DNA from: JAVZIQ01 sp037440545
GTDB lineage: Archaea; Thermoproteota; Bathyarchaeia; Bathyarchaeales; Bathycorpusculaceae
Reading direction: 5' to 3'
Length of the DNA: 25,196 nt
Assembly: GCA_037440545.1 (NCBI GenBank)
Contig: JBBITX010000015.1
Coordinates: 1-25,196, forward strand
Shown here: piece by piece, positions 1 to 7,803 of the stretch
Layout: each line of letters opens with the position of its first letter
How positions within the stretch are numbered: the stretch's first letter is position 1
Position numbers and translations under genes: made by a program
Notes under the pieces: model-generated
What the model was told of the DNA's origin: nothing
Database searches by the model: none
What the model saw: only the letters and a program-made list of their open reading frames with translations

Positions 1-341
1 CGGCAGCCCCGCCGCCGCCCTCTCACGAACCAGAAATACAAGTGGAAAAGGGGGGAAAAGCCCAAATCCTCTTTTACATAGCCATTTATGACAAATTGGA
101 AGACCCATCTTTAAAGTTTAACATAAATTGTAAATCAGGCCCGCTGCCGGAAGGAATAAAAGCTGAAACAACGTTGGATCCCCTTCAAACATTTCAAGAT
201 CCATTCACGGTTAGAAGCATACTGTTAACCTTAACCGTTGATGCAGAAACCCCAGAAGGAACGCACGAGGTGACCGCAAAAATCACTGTAAACCAAATTG
301 TCTGCGAGAGGGTCTTCTGCTTAAATGTAACGGGTTCGTGA
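1..341 (+). CDS. C-terminal part of an extracellular protein, 5' end outside window
   Basis: The reading frame is open from the window edge, so the gene is truncated on the left. An Ala/Pro-rich run (four consecutive Pro) acts as a linker to a roughly 95-residue segment rich in alternating hydrophobic and Thr/Val residues. This looks like an Ig-like beta-sandwich of a cell-surface protein, with a phrase of the type PEGTHEVTAKITVN near the end. A GTG at 42 is an internal codon rather than a convincing start, because the frame continues upstream. The stop overlaps the GTG of the next gene (GTGA at 338-341), which implies translational coupling. The function is not recognised, and the beta-sandwich reading is inference from composition. 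Confidence 0.6.
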   Translation, partial: AAPPPPSHEPEIQVEKGGKAQILFYIAIYDKLEDPSLKFNINCKSGPLPEGIKAETTLDPLQTFQDPFTVRSILLTLTVDAETPEGTHEVTAKITVNQIVCERVFCLNVTGS

Positions 342-1492
342 ACCGGATGAGGCGTGGAAAATGCCTGCTAATCGCGGTTTTGTTAGTTACTATAGTTATT
401 GTAGCTACTATATTCATAATGCTTAAGCCATATACATCAACGGATCAAACGTGCGGCAAGTTCAAACCGTACATGTCAATATTCCATCTGTTATTTGAAG
501 ATGCTTTAAGCCACAGCATTCTTGGAAATTTAACTGGAGAATTAAGGATTATGGAAGTTGACAAGAGCATCCTTCAAGCTTCATGTAAACTTGCCTTCAC
601 ATGCCACGAATCCGTTGAAAAGATAGAGATGGATATCCTTTTCATGCCCTTCGTTTTCTACGAAGGACCAGTTCCAATACCAATACCTCCACCTCCAATA
701 GAGAGGATATTTTTGCTAAACGGCGAGCAAACAACCCTTGATGAAAGAACTTTTAATGTTTCCACTTTTAATGAGCCTGTGGTCGTCTTTGGTTTTGGAA
801 ATGGGCATGTAACCACCGACGAAGGTGAAGAGTATACAATTCCACGGATCAACCTCCAATTTACAGATGGCAACATGTGGAAATGGGAGTATAACTACAA
901 TAATACGCCGCAGTTTGCGTTTTGGTCAGGTATTAGAGATTGGAAACTGACGGAGCTAAGCGGCAAAACGGAAAGAAGCAGCTACACAATCTTTCTTGAA
1001 AAACCTGCGCCTACTCCTACACCGTTTGGTTGGCACCTAATGTTACGGCGGGTTTTCCTTTGGGAAAATGGTGTAGAGCGGTTTGTAGCTGGGCCAGACT
1101 CAGATTTATGTAACTATTTACTTCAAATCACCCGCAGGTTAAATTTACAATTAAAATGTTACTTCAGTGAAGAAAAGATTAAACAGATAAAAATGAATGA
1201 CAAAGTTGTAGAGTTAAACTTTAGATTTTATGAGAATATAACGATCGCTCAGTGGATTGAACCGAAAGAGCGAAGCCATATTGAAACAGACGAAGAAGGT
1301 TACAGAATTTTACGTAAAGTCCAATGCGCACTCTTTATTTTAGAAGACAGTTTAAATGAAGGTTTAGAGGGACGTGTTTTGGTTTATTCACTGACTGACG
1401 GTTGGGGTTGCTGGGAAATACGTGAAGACGGTGAATTAGATAAAAAATGGATAGGCGAAGTAGATGAACTTCTCAGCGAGGCTTTAAAATAG
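338..1492 (+). CDS. Membrane-anchored or exported protein of unknown function
   Basis: The 384-residue protein begins with a basic stretch (RMRRGK) followed by about 20 very hydrophobic residues. This is a typical uncleaved signal anchor or signal peptide, so the remainder should face the outside. The exterior part contains a proline-rich segment (PVPIPIPPPPIE, about residues 110-121), two short Pro/Thr linkers (around PAPTPTPFG), and several Asn-X-Ser/Thr sites. I see no catalytic motif. It starts at a GTG that overlaps the stop of the preceding surface-protein fragment, so the two are probably co-translated and may act together at the cell surface. I do not recognise a family. Confidence 0.75.
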   Translation: MNRMRRGKCLLIAVLLVTIVIVATIFIMLKPYTSTDQTCGKFKPYMSIFHLLFEDALSHSILGNLTGELRIMEVDKSILQASCKLAFTCHESVEKIEMDILFMPFVFYEGPVPIPIPPPPIERIFLLNGEQTTLDERTFNVSTFNEPVVVFGFGNGHVTTDEGEEYTIPRINLQFTDGNMWKWEYNYNNTPQFAFWSGIRDWKLTELSGKTERSSYTIFLEKPAPTPTPFGWHLMLRRVFLWENGVERFVAGPDSDLCNYLLQITRRLNLQLKCYFSEEKIKQIKMNDKVVELNFRFYENITIAQWIEPKERSHIETDEEGYRILRKVQCALFILEDSLNEGLEGRVLVYSLTDGWGCWEIREDGELDKKWIGEVDELLSEALK

Positions 1493-1564
1493 GTTTTTCA
1501 AACGCTTTGCTTTTTGAACAATGAACAATTTTCCGTAAAATGTAAAGTGACTCCTACGCTGAAT

Positions 1565-2311
1565 TCAGGTTGCTGTCTCTCCCCCGTCTACGATTATAAC
1601 TGACCCTGTGATGAATGAGGATTTTTCAGAAGCTAAGAAGAGAACTACGTTTGCGATTTCCTCAGGTGAGGCTAGTCGCCCTAGAGGAATCCTTACCTGG
1701 GCTAAGTCGGGAAAGCCCTTTAGAAGGTTTTCTAATAAGGGGGTATCTGTTGGTCCTGGAGCAACTGCCACAACGCGAATGCCACTTCTTGCGTACTCAA
1801 GAGCTGCAGTTCTAGTCATTTGAATAACGGCTCCTTTTGAAGCGCAGTAACAACTTAGCCCTGGAATGCCCACCAATCCCATGCCTGAAGCTAAATTTAT
1901 GATCACGCCGCCACCCTGATTTAACATGTGGGGGATGACGCATTTCATTCCATAAAATACTCCTTTCACATTGATGTCTAGAGACTTCTCGAGAACATCC
2001 AGTGGAGTTTCATGAATAAAATAGGGTCCTAACAAAACCCCAGCGTTGTTAACTAACACGTCAACTCTTCCAAAATTTTTCACAGCACATTCTATAAGGG
2101 ATTTAACATTTTCATAATTGCTTACATCTGTACGGAGAAAAATGGCCTCGCCTCCAGAACTATTAATTTCACATTCCACCTCCCTTCCCTTCTCTTCGTT
2201 AACATCCCCTATAACAAGTTTGGCGCCTTCAGCTGCAAAAAGTTTGCAAATAGCTTTCCCTATACCGGAAGCTCCGCCAGTCACTACAGCAGTTTTGCCC
2301 TTTAAAACCAT
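1565..2311 (-). CDS. Short-chain dehydrogenase/reductase (SDR family)
   Basis: This is a classical SDR of 248 residues, the usual family length. Visible motifs are the Rossmann glycine motif TGGASGIG (11-18), an acidic Asp36 at the end of beta-2 that favours NAD(H) over NADP(H), NNAG (88-91), Asn113 in DINVKG, Ser142, and the catalytic pair Tyr155 and Lys159 (YCASK). The C-terminal FLASEKSSFITGSVIIVDGG is typical of FabG and glucose-dehydrogenase-like members. The substrate cannot be told from sequence. Its ATG lies two bases after the last base of the DUF2099 stop codon, so the two genes form an operon. Confidence 0.93.
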   Translation of the reverse strand: MVLKGKTAVVTGGASGIGKAICKLFAAEGAKLVIGDVNEEKGREVECEINSSGGEAIFLRTDVSNYENVKSLIECAVKNFGRVDVLVNNAGVLLGPYFIHETPLDVLEKSLDINVKGVFYGMKCVIPHMLNQGGGVIINLASGMGLVGIPGLSCYCASKGAVIQMTRTAALEYARSGIRVVAVAPGPTDTPLLENLLKGFPDLAQVRIPLGRLASPEEIANVVLFLASEKSSFITGSVIIVDGGETAT

Positions 2312-2312
2312 G

Positions 2313-3365
2313 CTAAAATTTTGCTGCTAGAAAATATTTAAAATTTTGTGTCTCGCAACAATTTGAACAGGAACTCTTAACATGCTCGCTAAGCACGGGA
2401 CCTCGGCCTTCAGCACTGTATGGAAGTTTTTCTGTTCTAAAGACGACGAGTTTATCTTTGAAATCGGCTAAATAGGCTAAAATAAGGTTTTTTCCCCTCT
2501 CTGTAAGGGCGTATACAGGGATTGTAACTCCTAATTGTAATAGGGCTTTGCCGCCCACCTTTGATCTAACTATTTTTGAGGCGCTTGCACATGCAATGTC
2601 CGCCTTAATTATGTGTTCTGCTTTTTCACCGTCCACACATGTGTTGCAAACAGAGAAAATGGTAACCTCAGCTTTTATCCCCGCTTCTAAGCTTCTTATT
2701 TTGCTTATGTCATCAGCTTTAAATCCGGCAACGGTTACGGCTATGCGTTTAAAGCCTGATTCAAAAGCCTTTTCCACACCTTCAACCTGGTCAATTTTAG
2801 CAGTAGACGCGTCTAAAACCTTTCCACCCATCCCCTCTATGTACTGGATAATCTCCGGTATCGGTGAGGTTTTAATTATGCCGTTTAACCGGGAGCCTAT
2901 GGCCTGCACAAGCCTCCCATTAGTCGTTATAACGGTGCCAGCTCCCTCGCATACAACAACTGCGCAGTCCACATTTTTCTTCTCAAGCCAAAACTGCATC
3001 ATTTCAGAAGCGCCATAAGCCACAACAGGATCTGCTTTAAAAAGACGATTTGCGCAGCAGAAGCCGAAACTCTTAACCTTCATTTCAACCGTTCTACGCA
3101 CGGCTTCAACATCAATTTTTTTGATTCCCGTGAGGGCCTCGTGCAGGGGACAATGCTTTACGAGGGGTTCAGTTAAAATCTCTATGCCGCCCTCTGAAAT
3201 CTTAACATGCGCCCCGCAGCAGTAAAACTCATGTTCTCCTTTAATGCACATATTGCATATTCTCACATCAAAAAGAATAAGGTTTATGCCATATAACAAA
3301 CGTTGATAATGCATAGGCTTGGGAAAAGCCTCAGCTGCACTCTTTAAAAGGCGTATTGCACTCAT
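2313..3365 (-). CDS. DUF2099 family protein (methanogenesis marker protein 8 type), Cys-rich
   Basis: The 350-residue protein matches from memory the DUF2099/methanogenesis marker 8 pattern: VAYGASEMM (115-123), VVVCEGAGTVIT (136-147), a GSRLNG segment (157-162), KTSPIPEII, AKIDQVEGVEKA (189-200), and KALLQLGVTIPVYALTERGK. The family was defined by presence in methanogens and its biochemical role is not established. Cysteines are unusually abundant: CNMC (37-40), CC (49-50), C72, CC (103-104), CNTC (240-243) and CSNCC (333-337), which suggests metal or Fe-S binding. A TATA-like element about 25 bases upstream of the ATG predicts a leaderless mRNA. It heads an operon with the SDR and is divergent from xpb. 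Confidence 0.8.
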   Translation of the reverse strand: MSAIRLLKSAAEAFPKPMHYQRLLYGINLILFDVRICNMCIKGEHEFYCCGAHVKISEGGIEILTEPLVKHCPLHEALTGIKKIDVEAVRRTVEMKVKSFGFCCANRLFKADPVVAYGASEMMQFWLEKKNVDCAVVVCEGAGTVITTNGRLVQAIGSRLNGIIKTSPIPEIIQYIEGMGGKVLDASTAKIDQVEGVEKAFESGFKRIAVTVAGFKADDISKIRSLEAGIKAEVTIFSVCNTCVDGEKAEHIIKADIACASASKIVRSKVGGKALLQLGVTIPVYALTERGKNLILAYLADFKDKLVVFRTEKLPYSAEGRGPVLSEHVKSSCSNCCETQNFKYFLAAKF

Positions 3366-3383
3366 TTTTTGGATAGCAAAGGC

Positions 3384-3392
3384 CTAATATAC
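3384..3392. promoter_or_regulatory. Shared TATA-like element between DUF2099 and xpb
   Basis: An AT-rich CTAATATAC lies in the 80-base divergent gap. Read on the minus strand it sits about 25 bases from the DUF2099 ATG, which would give a leaderless transcript. Read on the plus strand it predicts a start near 3414, leaving a short leader with a strong ribosome site (GGGAGGGG, 3435-3442) before the xpb ATG. Placement is by spacing only. Confidence 0.4.
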
Positions 3393-3445
3393 TGAGGAAA
3401 GTATAGCAAATTTTATGGGCGGAGGGGCTTTTCAGGGAGGGGTCG

Positions 3446-4801
3446 ATGGAGCTGGCTTCCAGTTTATGGTTTGACAGGGGAACCCTAATACTGAAGGGTG
3501 AGGTTGCAACTCCTTATGGAAAATGGGATCCGCGCAGCGGATGTTACCGTGTTAAAGCATGCCATTACAAGGATGTTTTAGACTATTTTAGGGAAAGCGG
3601 AATTCAAATTGAAGATAAAGCTTTAAGCCTACCGCCTTCTGAGCAGATTAAGTGCAACGTGAGTTTAAGGGAATACCAGAATGAGGCCTTGGAGAAGTGG
3701 CGCAAGGCAGGTTTTAGAGGCGTAATTGTGTTGCCTACAGCCGCGGGAAAAACTTTCATAGCGCTTAAAGCCATTGAGCTTCTTAAGGTGCAGACCCTTA
3801 TAGTTGTGCCTACGCTTGACCTTGTTGACCAGTGGAGAAGAAGGGTGAAAGACCACTTAGGCGTTGAAGCTGGAGTTGTAGGAGGCGGAGAAAACACGGT
3901 GCGAATGATAACGGTTTCCACCTATGATTCGGCTTACATTCAAGCTTCAAATTTGGGCAACAAGTTTCTTTTCTTAATCTTCGATGAAGTGCATCATCTT
4001 GCCTCATCCGGGTACATGCACATTGCTGAAATGTATATTGCCCCATATCGTATGGGTTTAACAGCCACGTATGAGAGAGGCGATCAGAGGCATGTGCTTC
4101 TTCCAGTTTTGGTTGGTGAACCTGTCTACACCGTTGCGGTTGAGGATCTTGCCGGTAAACACCTTGCACCCTACACTCATGAGAAAATTTTTGTAAACTT
4201 AAAGCCTGAAGAACAAAGATTGTACGACTCTTATATGGGTGTTTTCAAAGCTTACCTGAAGGAGAAAAGGATAACTTTAAGGAACGTGGATGATTTCCAA
4301 CGTTTCATAATGATGACGGGTAGGGATCCCCGTGCCCGTGAAGCTCTTCTAGCCAGAAACGCAGCCCTTAAAATCGCTGTAAACTCAGAGGCCAAACTTG
4401 AACTTCTAGCAGATAAGCTTGAAGAATACAAGAATGAGAAGACGCTTATATTCACCCTCCACAACGACTTGGTTTACGCTGTAAGCCGCCGCTTCTTTAT
4501 TCCAGCAATTACATATCAAACGCCGAGGAAAGAGCGACGGGAAATACTTGAAAACTTCAGAAACGGCAAATACAAGGCTGTGGTGACATCCCAGGTTCTA
4601 GATGAGGGTGTAGACGTTCCGGAAGCATCAGTGGGGATAGTCTTAGGCGGAACAGGAAGCGTAAGGGAATATGTTCAAAGGTTAGGAAGGCTGTTAAGGA
4701 AGAAGGAGGGGAAAACAGCCAAGCTGTTAGAGATAATTTCCAAAGAAACCGTTGAAGTTAACATAAGTCGGAGAAGAAGGCGGAAAGTGGGAGGCAAATA
4801 A
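3446..4801 (+). CDS. xpb: XPB/Rad25-family DNA helicase (SF2)
   Basis: The 451-residue SF2 translocase has the full XPB architecture. An N-terminal damage-recognition-like domain (about 1-70) leads into motif Q (LREYQ, 74-78), Walker A PTAAGKT (97-103), DEVHH as Walker B (180-184) and TAT (206-208). The second RecA domain carries SQVLDEGVDVPEA and motif VI (YVQRLGRLLR). Where XPB proteins usually carry the RED motif just after TAT, this copy reads ERGD, a conservative variant. The ATG is preceded by GGGAGGGG at good spacing. The gene abuts bax1 with no gap, and archaeal XPB works as a complex with the Bax1 nuclease in repair-type DNA unwinding and incision. Confidence 0.95.
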   Translation: MELASSLWFDRGTLILKGEVATPYGKWDPRSGCYRVKACHYKDVLDYFRESGIQIEDKALSLPPSEQIKCNVSLREYQNEALEKWRKAGFRGVIVLPTAAGKTFIALKAIELLKVQTLIVVPTLDLVDQWRRRVKDHLGVEAGVVGGGENTVRMITVSTYDSAYIQASNLGNKFLFLIFDEVHHLASSGYMHIAEMYIAPYRMGLTATYERGDQRHVLLPVLVGEPVYTVAVEDLAGKHLAPYTHEKIFVNLKPEEQRLYDSYMGVFKAYLKEKRITLRNVDDFQRFIMMTGRDPRAREALLARNAALKIAVNSEAKLELLADKLEEYKNEKTLIFTLHNDLVYAVSRRFFIPAITYQTPRKERREILENFRNGKYKAVVTSQVLDEGVDVPEASVGIVLGGTGSVREYVQRLGRLLRKKEGKTAKLLEIISKETVEVNISRRRRRKVGGK

Positions 4802-6358
4802 ATGCTTCCAAGCGACTTGTTGACTGTTTGGAAGCGGAAAGGAGAATTAATCCCAAGATACGCGAAGTTAACAGCTGAAAACCTTGAAGCTGCAGAAACC
4901 CTCATAAAGGCTTATTCGGCGCATTTAGGAGATAAGAAAAGGGCTGTTAAAGAACAAGTTTCAGATTTGGAGATTCAAGGATATGATTACCGCTTCGTAA
5001 GGGGACTATCCTTACTTCTGGACAGAAGAAGCCAATTCATATGCAGCAGCAAAGTTGACCCCGTAGAGCTGAGGAGAAGACTTTTCTCAGCCGCTGGAAC
5101 ATGGGGGCTTCCTACAACACAAAACCGCCGAATAAAAATGCTTGAAGAAACAGCCCGCCAGATGGGTTTAGATTTGAAGGAAGCTGAAGAATGCATTTAC
5201 GCAGATCTTGAAGACGAACTAATACTGGCAGCTTTTAAACCTCCATCAGCAGTGGATTTGCTTAAACAGTATAACCTAAGCCTAACACAAACGCTTCTAT
5301 TTGACTCTGTAGAATTGAACTTCACAGCTTCTGGAAACTGGCAGAGGCTTCTATACTCGGTTAAAAGGCTTGGCCTAATATACGAGGCTTTCAGCGACCG
5401 AGGCTTCTGGGTTAAGGTTGACGGCCCAGTAAGCCTCTTCAAACTTACAAAGAAATACGGCGTAAACATAGCCAAGCTTTTACCGGAAATTGTGGCATGT
5501 CCAGAATGGTCTTTGGAGGCTAAGATCCTTTGGAAATACACAAATGAGGTTTGCCGTTTCAGAATGGACAGCCGCCAACACGGCTCACTTCTTTTAAAGC
5601 CTCCTCAGCCTCAGAAGGTTTACGACAGCATTGCAGAGGAAAACTTCGCCACACAGTTTCAAGCCTTAAATTCGGGATGGATGCTTAAACGAGAACCAGA
5701 ACCTATAGCCGCGGGAAAACACCTAATTCTGCCCGACTTCTCCCTTGAGAAAGGCCCAATAAAAGTTTACGTGGAAATAGTTGGGTTCTGGACTGAAGAA
5801 TACCTGCATCGCAAGGTGGAAAAGCTCAAGCAAGTAGACGTAAACATGCTTCTACTCGTAGACGAGAATTTATCATGCAGTAAACTCTCCTCTCTGGAAA
5901 GACGCCCCCAACTTCATTTTGTATATTACAGCGATGAAATTCCAATGTCTCAGGTTCTGCGTTACCTTAACAACACCTTCGAAGAATGGAAGTTGAAGGA
6001 GGTCTGTTTCCTGAAAAGCTTTCCCGTCAAATTTACGGAGGAAGCCTTAAAATACGTTGAACTTGCAGAAAGAATCGGCGTCTCAGTAGAAGCCGTAAAA
6101 GCCGTCTTCACGTCAAATCCTCCAGATGGATACTTGGCACTGCCCAGCGGCTTAGTAAGCCTAGAAAAACTTGAAAAGCTACAAACCGAAATTGAAGAAC
6201 GTTTAAAGAGGGGAAAGCTATCGCTTAATGAAGCTGCAGAAATTATTGAGGATGAAGGAATAAGCGACGTTTCTAGCGTCCTTTCCAAGCTAGGTTATAA
6301 AGTAAGATGGTCTGGAATAGACTTTGAAAAGGCTGAGGTGTATAGGCCGCAAAGCTGA
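4802..6358 (+). CDS. bax1: Bax1-type nuclease, XPB partner (DUF790)
   Basis: The 518-residue protein begins immediately after the xpb stop (TAA then ATG). The N-terminal part resembles the DUF790 start (LPSDLLTVWKRKGELIPRY). The nuclease core around 300-345 shows LPDF (310-313), VYVEIVGFWTEEYL (322-335) and a following Lys-rich helix. This is the restriction-endonuclease-like D...ExV-FWT arrangement of Bax1. Family knowledge: Bax1 binds XPB, stimulates its helicase and cuts DNA at junctions. A C-terminal region (about 410-518) of helical character follows. The zero-base spacing and conserved pairing make the function firm. The exact catalytic residues are inferred by motif. Confidence 0.92.
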   Translation: MLPSDLLTVWKRKGELIPRYAKLTAENLEAAETLIKAYSAHLGDKKRAVKEQVSDLEIQGYDYRFVRGLSLLLDRRSQFICSSKVDPVELRRRLFSAAGTWGLPTTQNRRIKMLEETARQMGLDLKEAEECIYADLEDELILAAFKPPSAVDLLKQYNLSLTQTLLFDSVELNFTASGNWQRLLYSVKRLGLIYEAFSDRGFWVKVDGPVSLFKLTKKYGVNIAKLLPEIVACPEWSLEAKILWKYTNEVCRFRMDSRQHGSLLLKPPQPQKVYDSIAEENFATQFQALNSGWMLKREPEPIAAGKHLILPDFSLEKGPIKVYVEIVGFWTEEYLHRKVEKLKQVDVNMLLLVDENLSCSKLSSLERRPQLHFVYYSDEIPMSQVLRYLNNTFEEWKLKEVCFLKSFPVKFTEEALKYVELAERIGVSVEAVKAVFTSNPPDGYLALPSGLVSLEKLEKLQTEIEERLKRGKLSLNEAAEIIEDEGISDVSSVLSKLGYKVRWSGIDFEKAEVYRPQS

Positions 6359-6496
6359 AACATAAAGCATACCAGCAACGCAAAAACTAAACATGGAATA
6401 TTTCTGCACGGGTTGGTCGTTTAACGCTAATATATACGAGGGAAAGCGAAAATTTAATTCGTTTAAAGCTAAAAATGTTGATGGGTGCTGTTCAGA

Positions 6497-6781
6497 ATGA
6501 TGTCTCAAATACCTACAAAATTAGAGAAAGTTGAGAAGAAGCTTTTAGACCGTGAAATATTGAGAGCCGCCATAATAGCTGAATTAGATGCTATAAGCCT
6601 CTACGAACAGCTGGCAGCTGCAACAGATAACGTTGCCATAAAAAAGGTTCTTCTTGAAGTGGCTGGGGAAGAGAAAACCCATGTGGGAGAGTTTCAAACG
6701 TTATTGTTGAAGGAAGATGAAGAGCAGGCTGAAGAAATGGTGAAGGGCGAAAAAGAAGTTAAGGAAATGATGGAAAAATAA
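6497..6781 (+). CDS. Short ferritin-like protein of the encapsulated-ferritin (EncFtn) type
   Basis: This 94-residue helical protein contains AAIIAELDAISLYEQ (24-38) and EEKTHVGEF (58-66). The likely iron ligands are Glu29, Glu58/59 and His62. The sequence closely resembles, from memory, the ferritin-like domain fused to the N-terminus of archaeal encapsulin shells such as the Pyrococcus one. Half-ferritins of this family assemble as rings of two-helix units with ferroxidase activity. I chose ATG 6497 over the upstream GTG at 6485 because GGGTG sits nine bases before it and a TATA-like CTAATATATA lies at 6429-6438. No encapsulin shell gene is in the window and no clear shell-targeting tail is seen. 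A rubrerythrin-like role is the alternative. Confidence 0.85.
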   Translation: MMSQIPTKLEKVEKKLLDREILRAAIIAELDAISLYEQLAAATDNVAIKKVLLEVAGEEKTHVGEFQTLLLKEDEEQAEEMVKGEKEVKEMMEK

Positions 6782-6796
6782 GTTTAGCTCCCTACC

Positions 6797-6802
6797 TTTT
6801 TT
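6797..6802 (+). terminator. Poly-T tract after the EncFtn-like gene
   Basis: Six T residues follow a pyrimidine-rich stretch 16 bases after the stop codon. Archaeal RNA polymerase often terminates at such T tracts without a hairpin. It would also separate the gene from the opposing MATE remnant. Confidence 0.4.
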
Positions 6803-6838
6803 CTACTGGCGTATGTGGCTGCGAGTGCTCTTTAAGGT

Positions 6839-7226
6839 TTAAGTGGGGTTCTTCTTGACTATGGCTTCGGTCCAGTTTCCATACTTCTTCCGTAACGCGA
6901 AAGCCACTACACATATTATGTCACGCAAGGCGTAGGCCAGCCATATTCCCATAGATCCTACGTGAAAGGTAAAAGCCAAAATGTAGCCTAATGCTGTTGT
7001 TATACCCCCAATTCCTAATTATGTCAATTGTTGTTGGGAATGTTGTATGGCCTGAGCCTCTCCCTACGGACATGGAGTTCATAAACAACCCGAAGAACGG
7101 GAAGTATGGTAAAAGTATTTGTAGAACTGTTCTGTTTCGAAGATTACTTCCGGATTATCTGCGAAAACTTCAACTCTAGCCCTTCTGAAAGGGTAGATTA
7201 CGGCGGCAACATCTGCTATCAGAAAG
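6839..7226 (-). pseudogene. Decayed MATE-family efflux transporter (C-terminal remnant)
   Basis: Three reading frames on the minus strand read in order as the C-terminal third of a MATE multidrug/cation antiporter. The first (about 7226-7113) gives FLIADVAAVIYPFRRAR and on to an acidic loop. The second gives YFPFFGLFMNS then GRGSGHTTFPTTIDIIRNWG. The third ends at the stop at 6839-6841 with ALGYILAFTFHVG, GSMGIWLAYALRD and a basic tail. The order and content match MATE helices 10-12, including the RG-GHT segment. At least two frameshifts separate them, an in-frame stop precedes the first, and the N-terminal two thirds are absent. No intact ORF remains, so this is a pseudogene. Confidence 0.75.
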
Positions 7227-7274
7227 AAATTTAAAAATCTTTAAACCTTGAGAAAAAGTAGAAGGGGAGAATTT

Positions 7275-7706
7275 TTACATGGAATACTTCAATGAGCTAA
7301 GCGCCATTGTAACTTCTAATAGTTTGTTAAATAAACCCGTCTGCGTCACTCTGCCTATAATTTTTCCATCTTCAACCACGTATAAACGTCTAATTTCTTT
7401 ATCAGTCATAAGCCTCCAAGCTTCCCCGAAGAGTGCATCAGGGCTTATGGTAATTAATGGACATGACATGATATCTTTTAACTGAACTTTTTTGGGGTCG
7501 CGTCCCTCGGCAACAACTCTCCTCAGAATGTCACGGTCAGTCACAACTCCTGATGGTATGCCGTTAACTGATACAATCACAGACCAAACTTGATTTTTAA
7601 GCATAGCCTTTAAAGCTTCGCTGGCAGGCTGTTTGCCATCCACCGTCACAACATTTCCTTCCATGACGTCGCGAACTTTTAAAGCCACAGGCATAATAAC
7701 ACCCAT
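7275..7706 (-). CDS. Two-CBS-domain protein
   Basis: The protein is made of a tandem CBS pair (Bateman module). CBS1 starts at KVRDVMEGNVVTVDGKQ and includes GIPSGVVTDRDILRRV. CBS2 starts at VQLKDIMSCPLITISPD and includes GKIIGRVTQTGLFNKL. Such stand-alone modules bind adenosyl ligands or adenine nucleotides and regulate partners. The effector here is unknown. The frame opens with an ATG at 7736, but TATATATA (7725-7733, minus) lies inside that extension. The ATG at 7706 is about 25 bases downstream of it, so I take 7706 as a leaderless start giving 143 residues. An ATG at 7694 is the other option. It lies downstream of the MgtE-type gene on the same strand but appears to have its own promoter. 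Confidence 0.88.
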   Translation of the reverse strand: MGVIMPVALKVRDVMEGNVVTVDGKQPASEALKAMLKNQVWSVIVSVNGIPSGVVTDRDILRRVVAEGRDPKKVQLKDIMSCPLITISPDALFGEAWRLMTDKEIRRLYVVEDGKIIGRVTQTGLFNKLLEVTMALSSLKYSM

Positions 7707-7724
7707 TAATCCTTTCCCAGCGTG

Positions 7725-7733
7725 TATATATAA
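7725..7733 (-). promoter_or_regulatory. TATA box of the CBS-domain gene
   Basis: TTATATATA on the minus strand is centred about 25 bases before the ATG at 7706. That is the standard archaeal TATA-to-start distance for a leaderless transcript. It also argues against the ATG at 7736 as translation start. Confidence 0.55.
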
Positions 7734-7803
7734 CATTTACTAAAAACTACTCTGACGGCTTTATTCATAATGATCAATAAACCTCTTCTCTTTAGGCGGT
7801 TTG

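Noticed and set aside
6497..6781. A complete encapsulin nanocompartment operon
   Set aside because: Only the ferritin-like cargo is present. The following DNA is a MATE remnant and a CBS gene, with no shell protein.
6991..7179. 62-residue plus-strand ORF
   Set aside because: It lies antisense to the MATE remnant, whose three ordered frames explain the sequence better.
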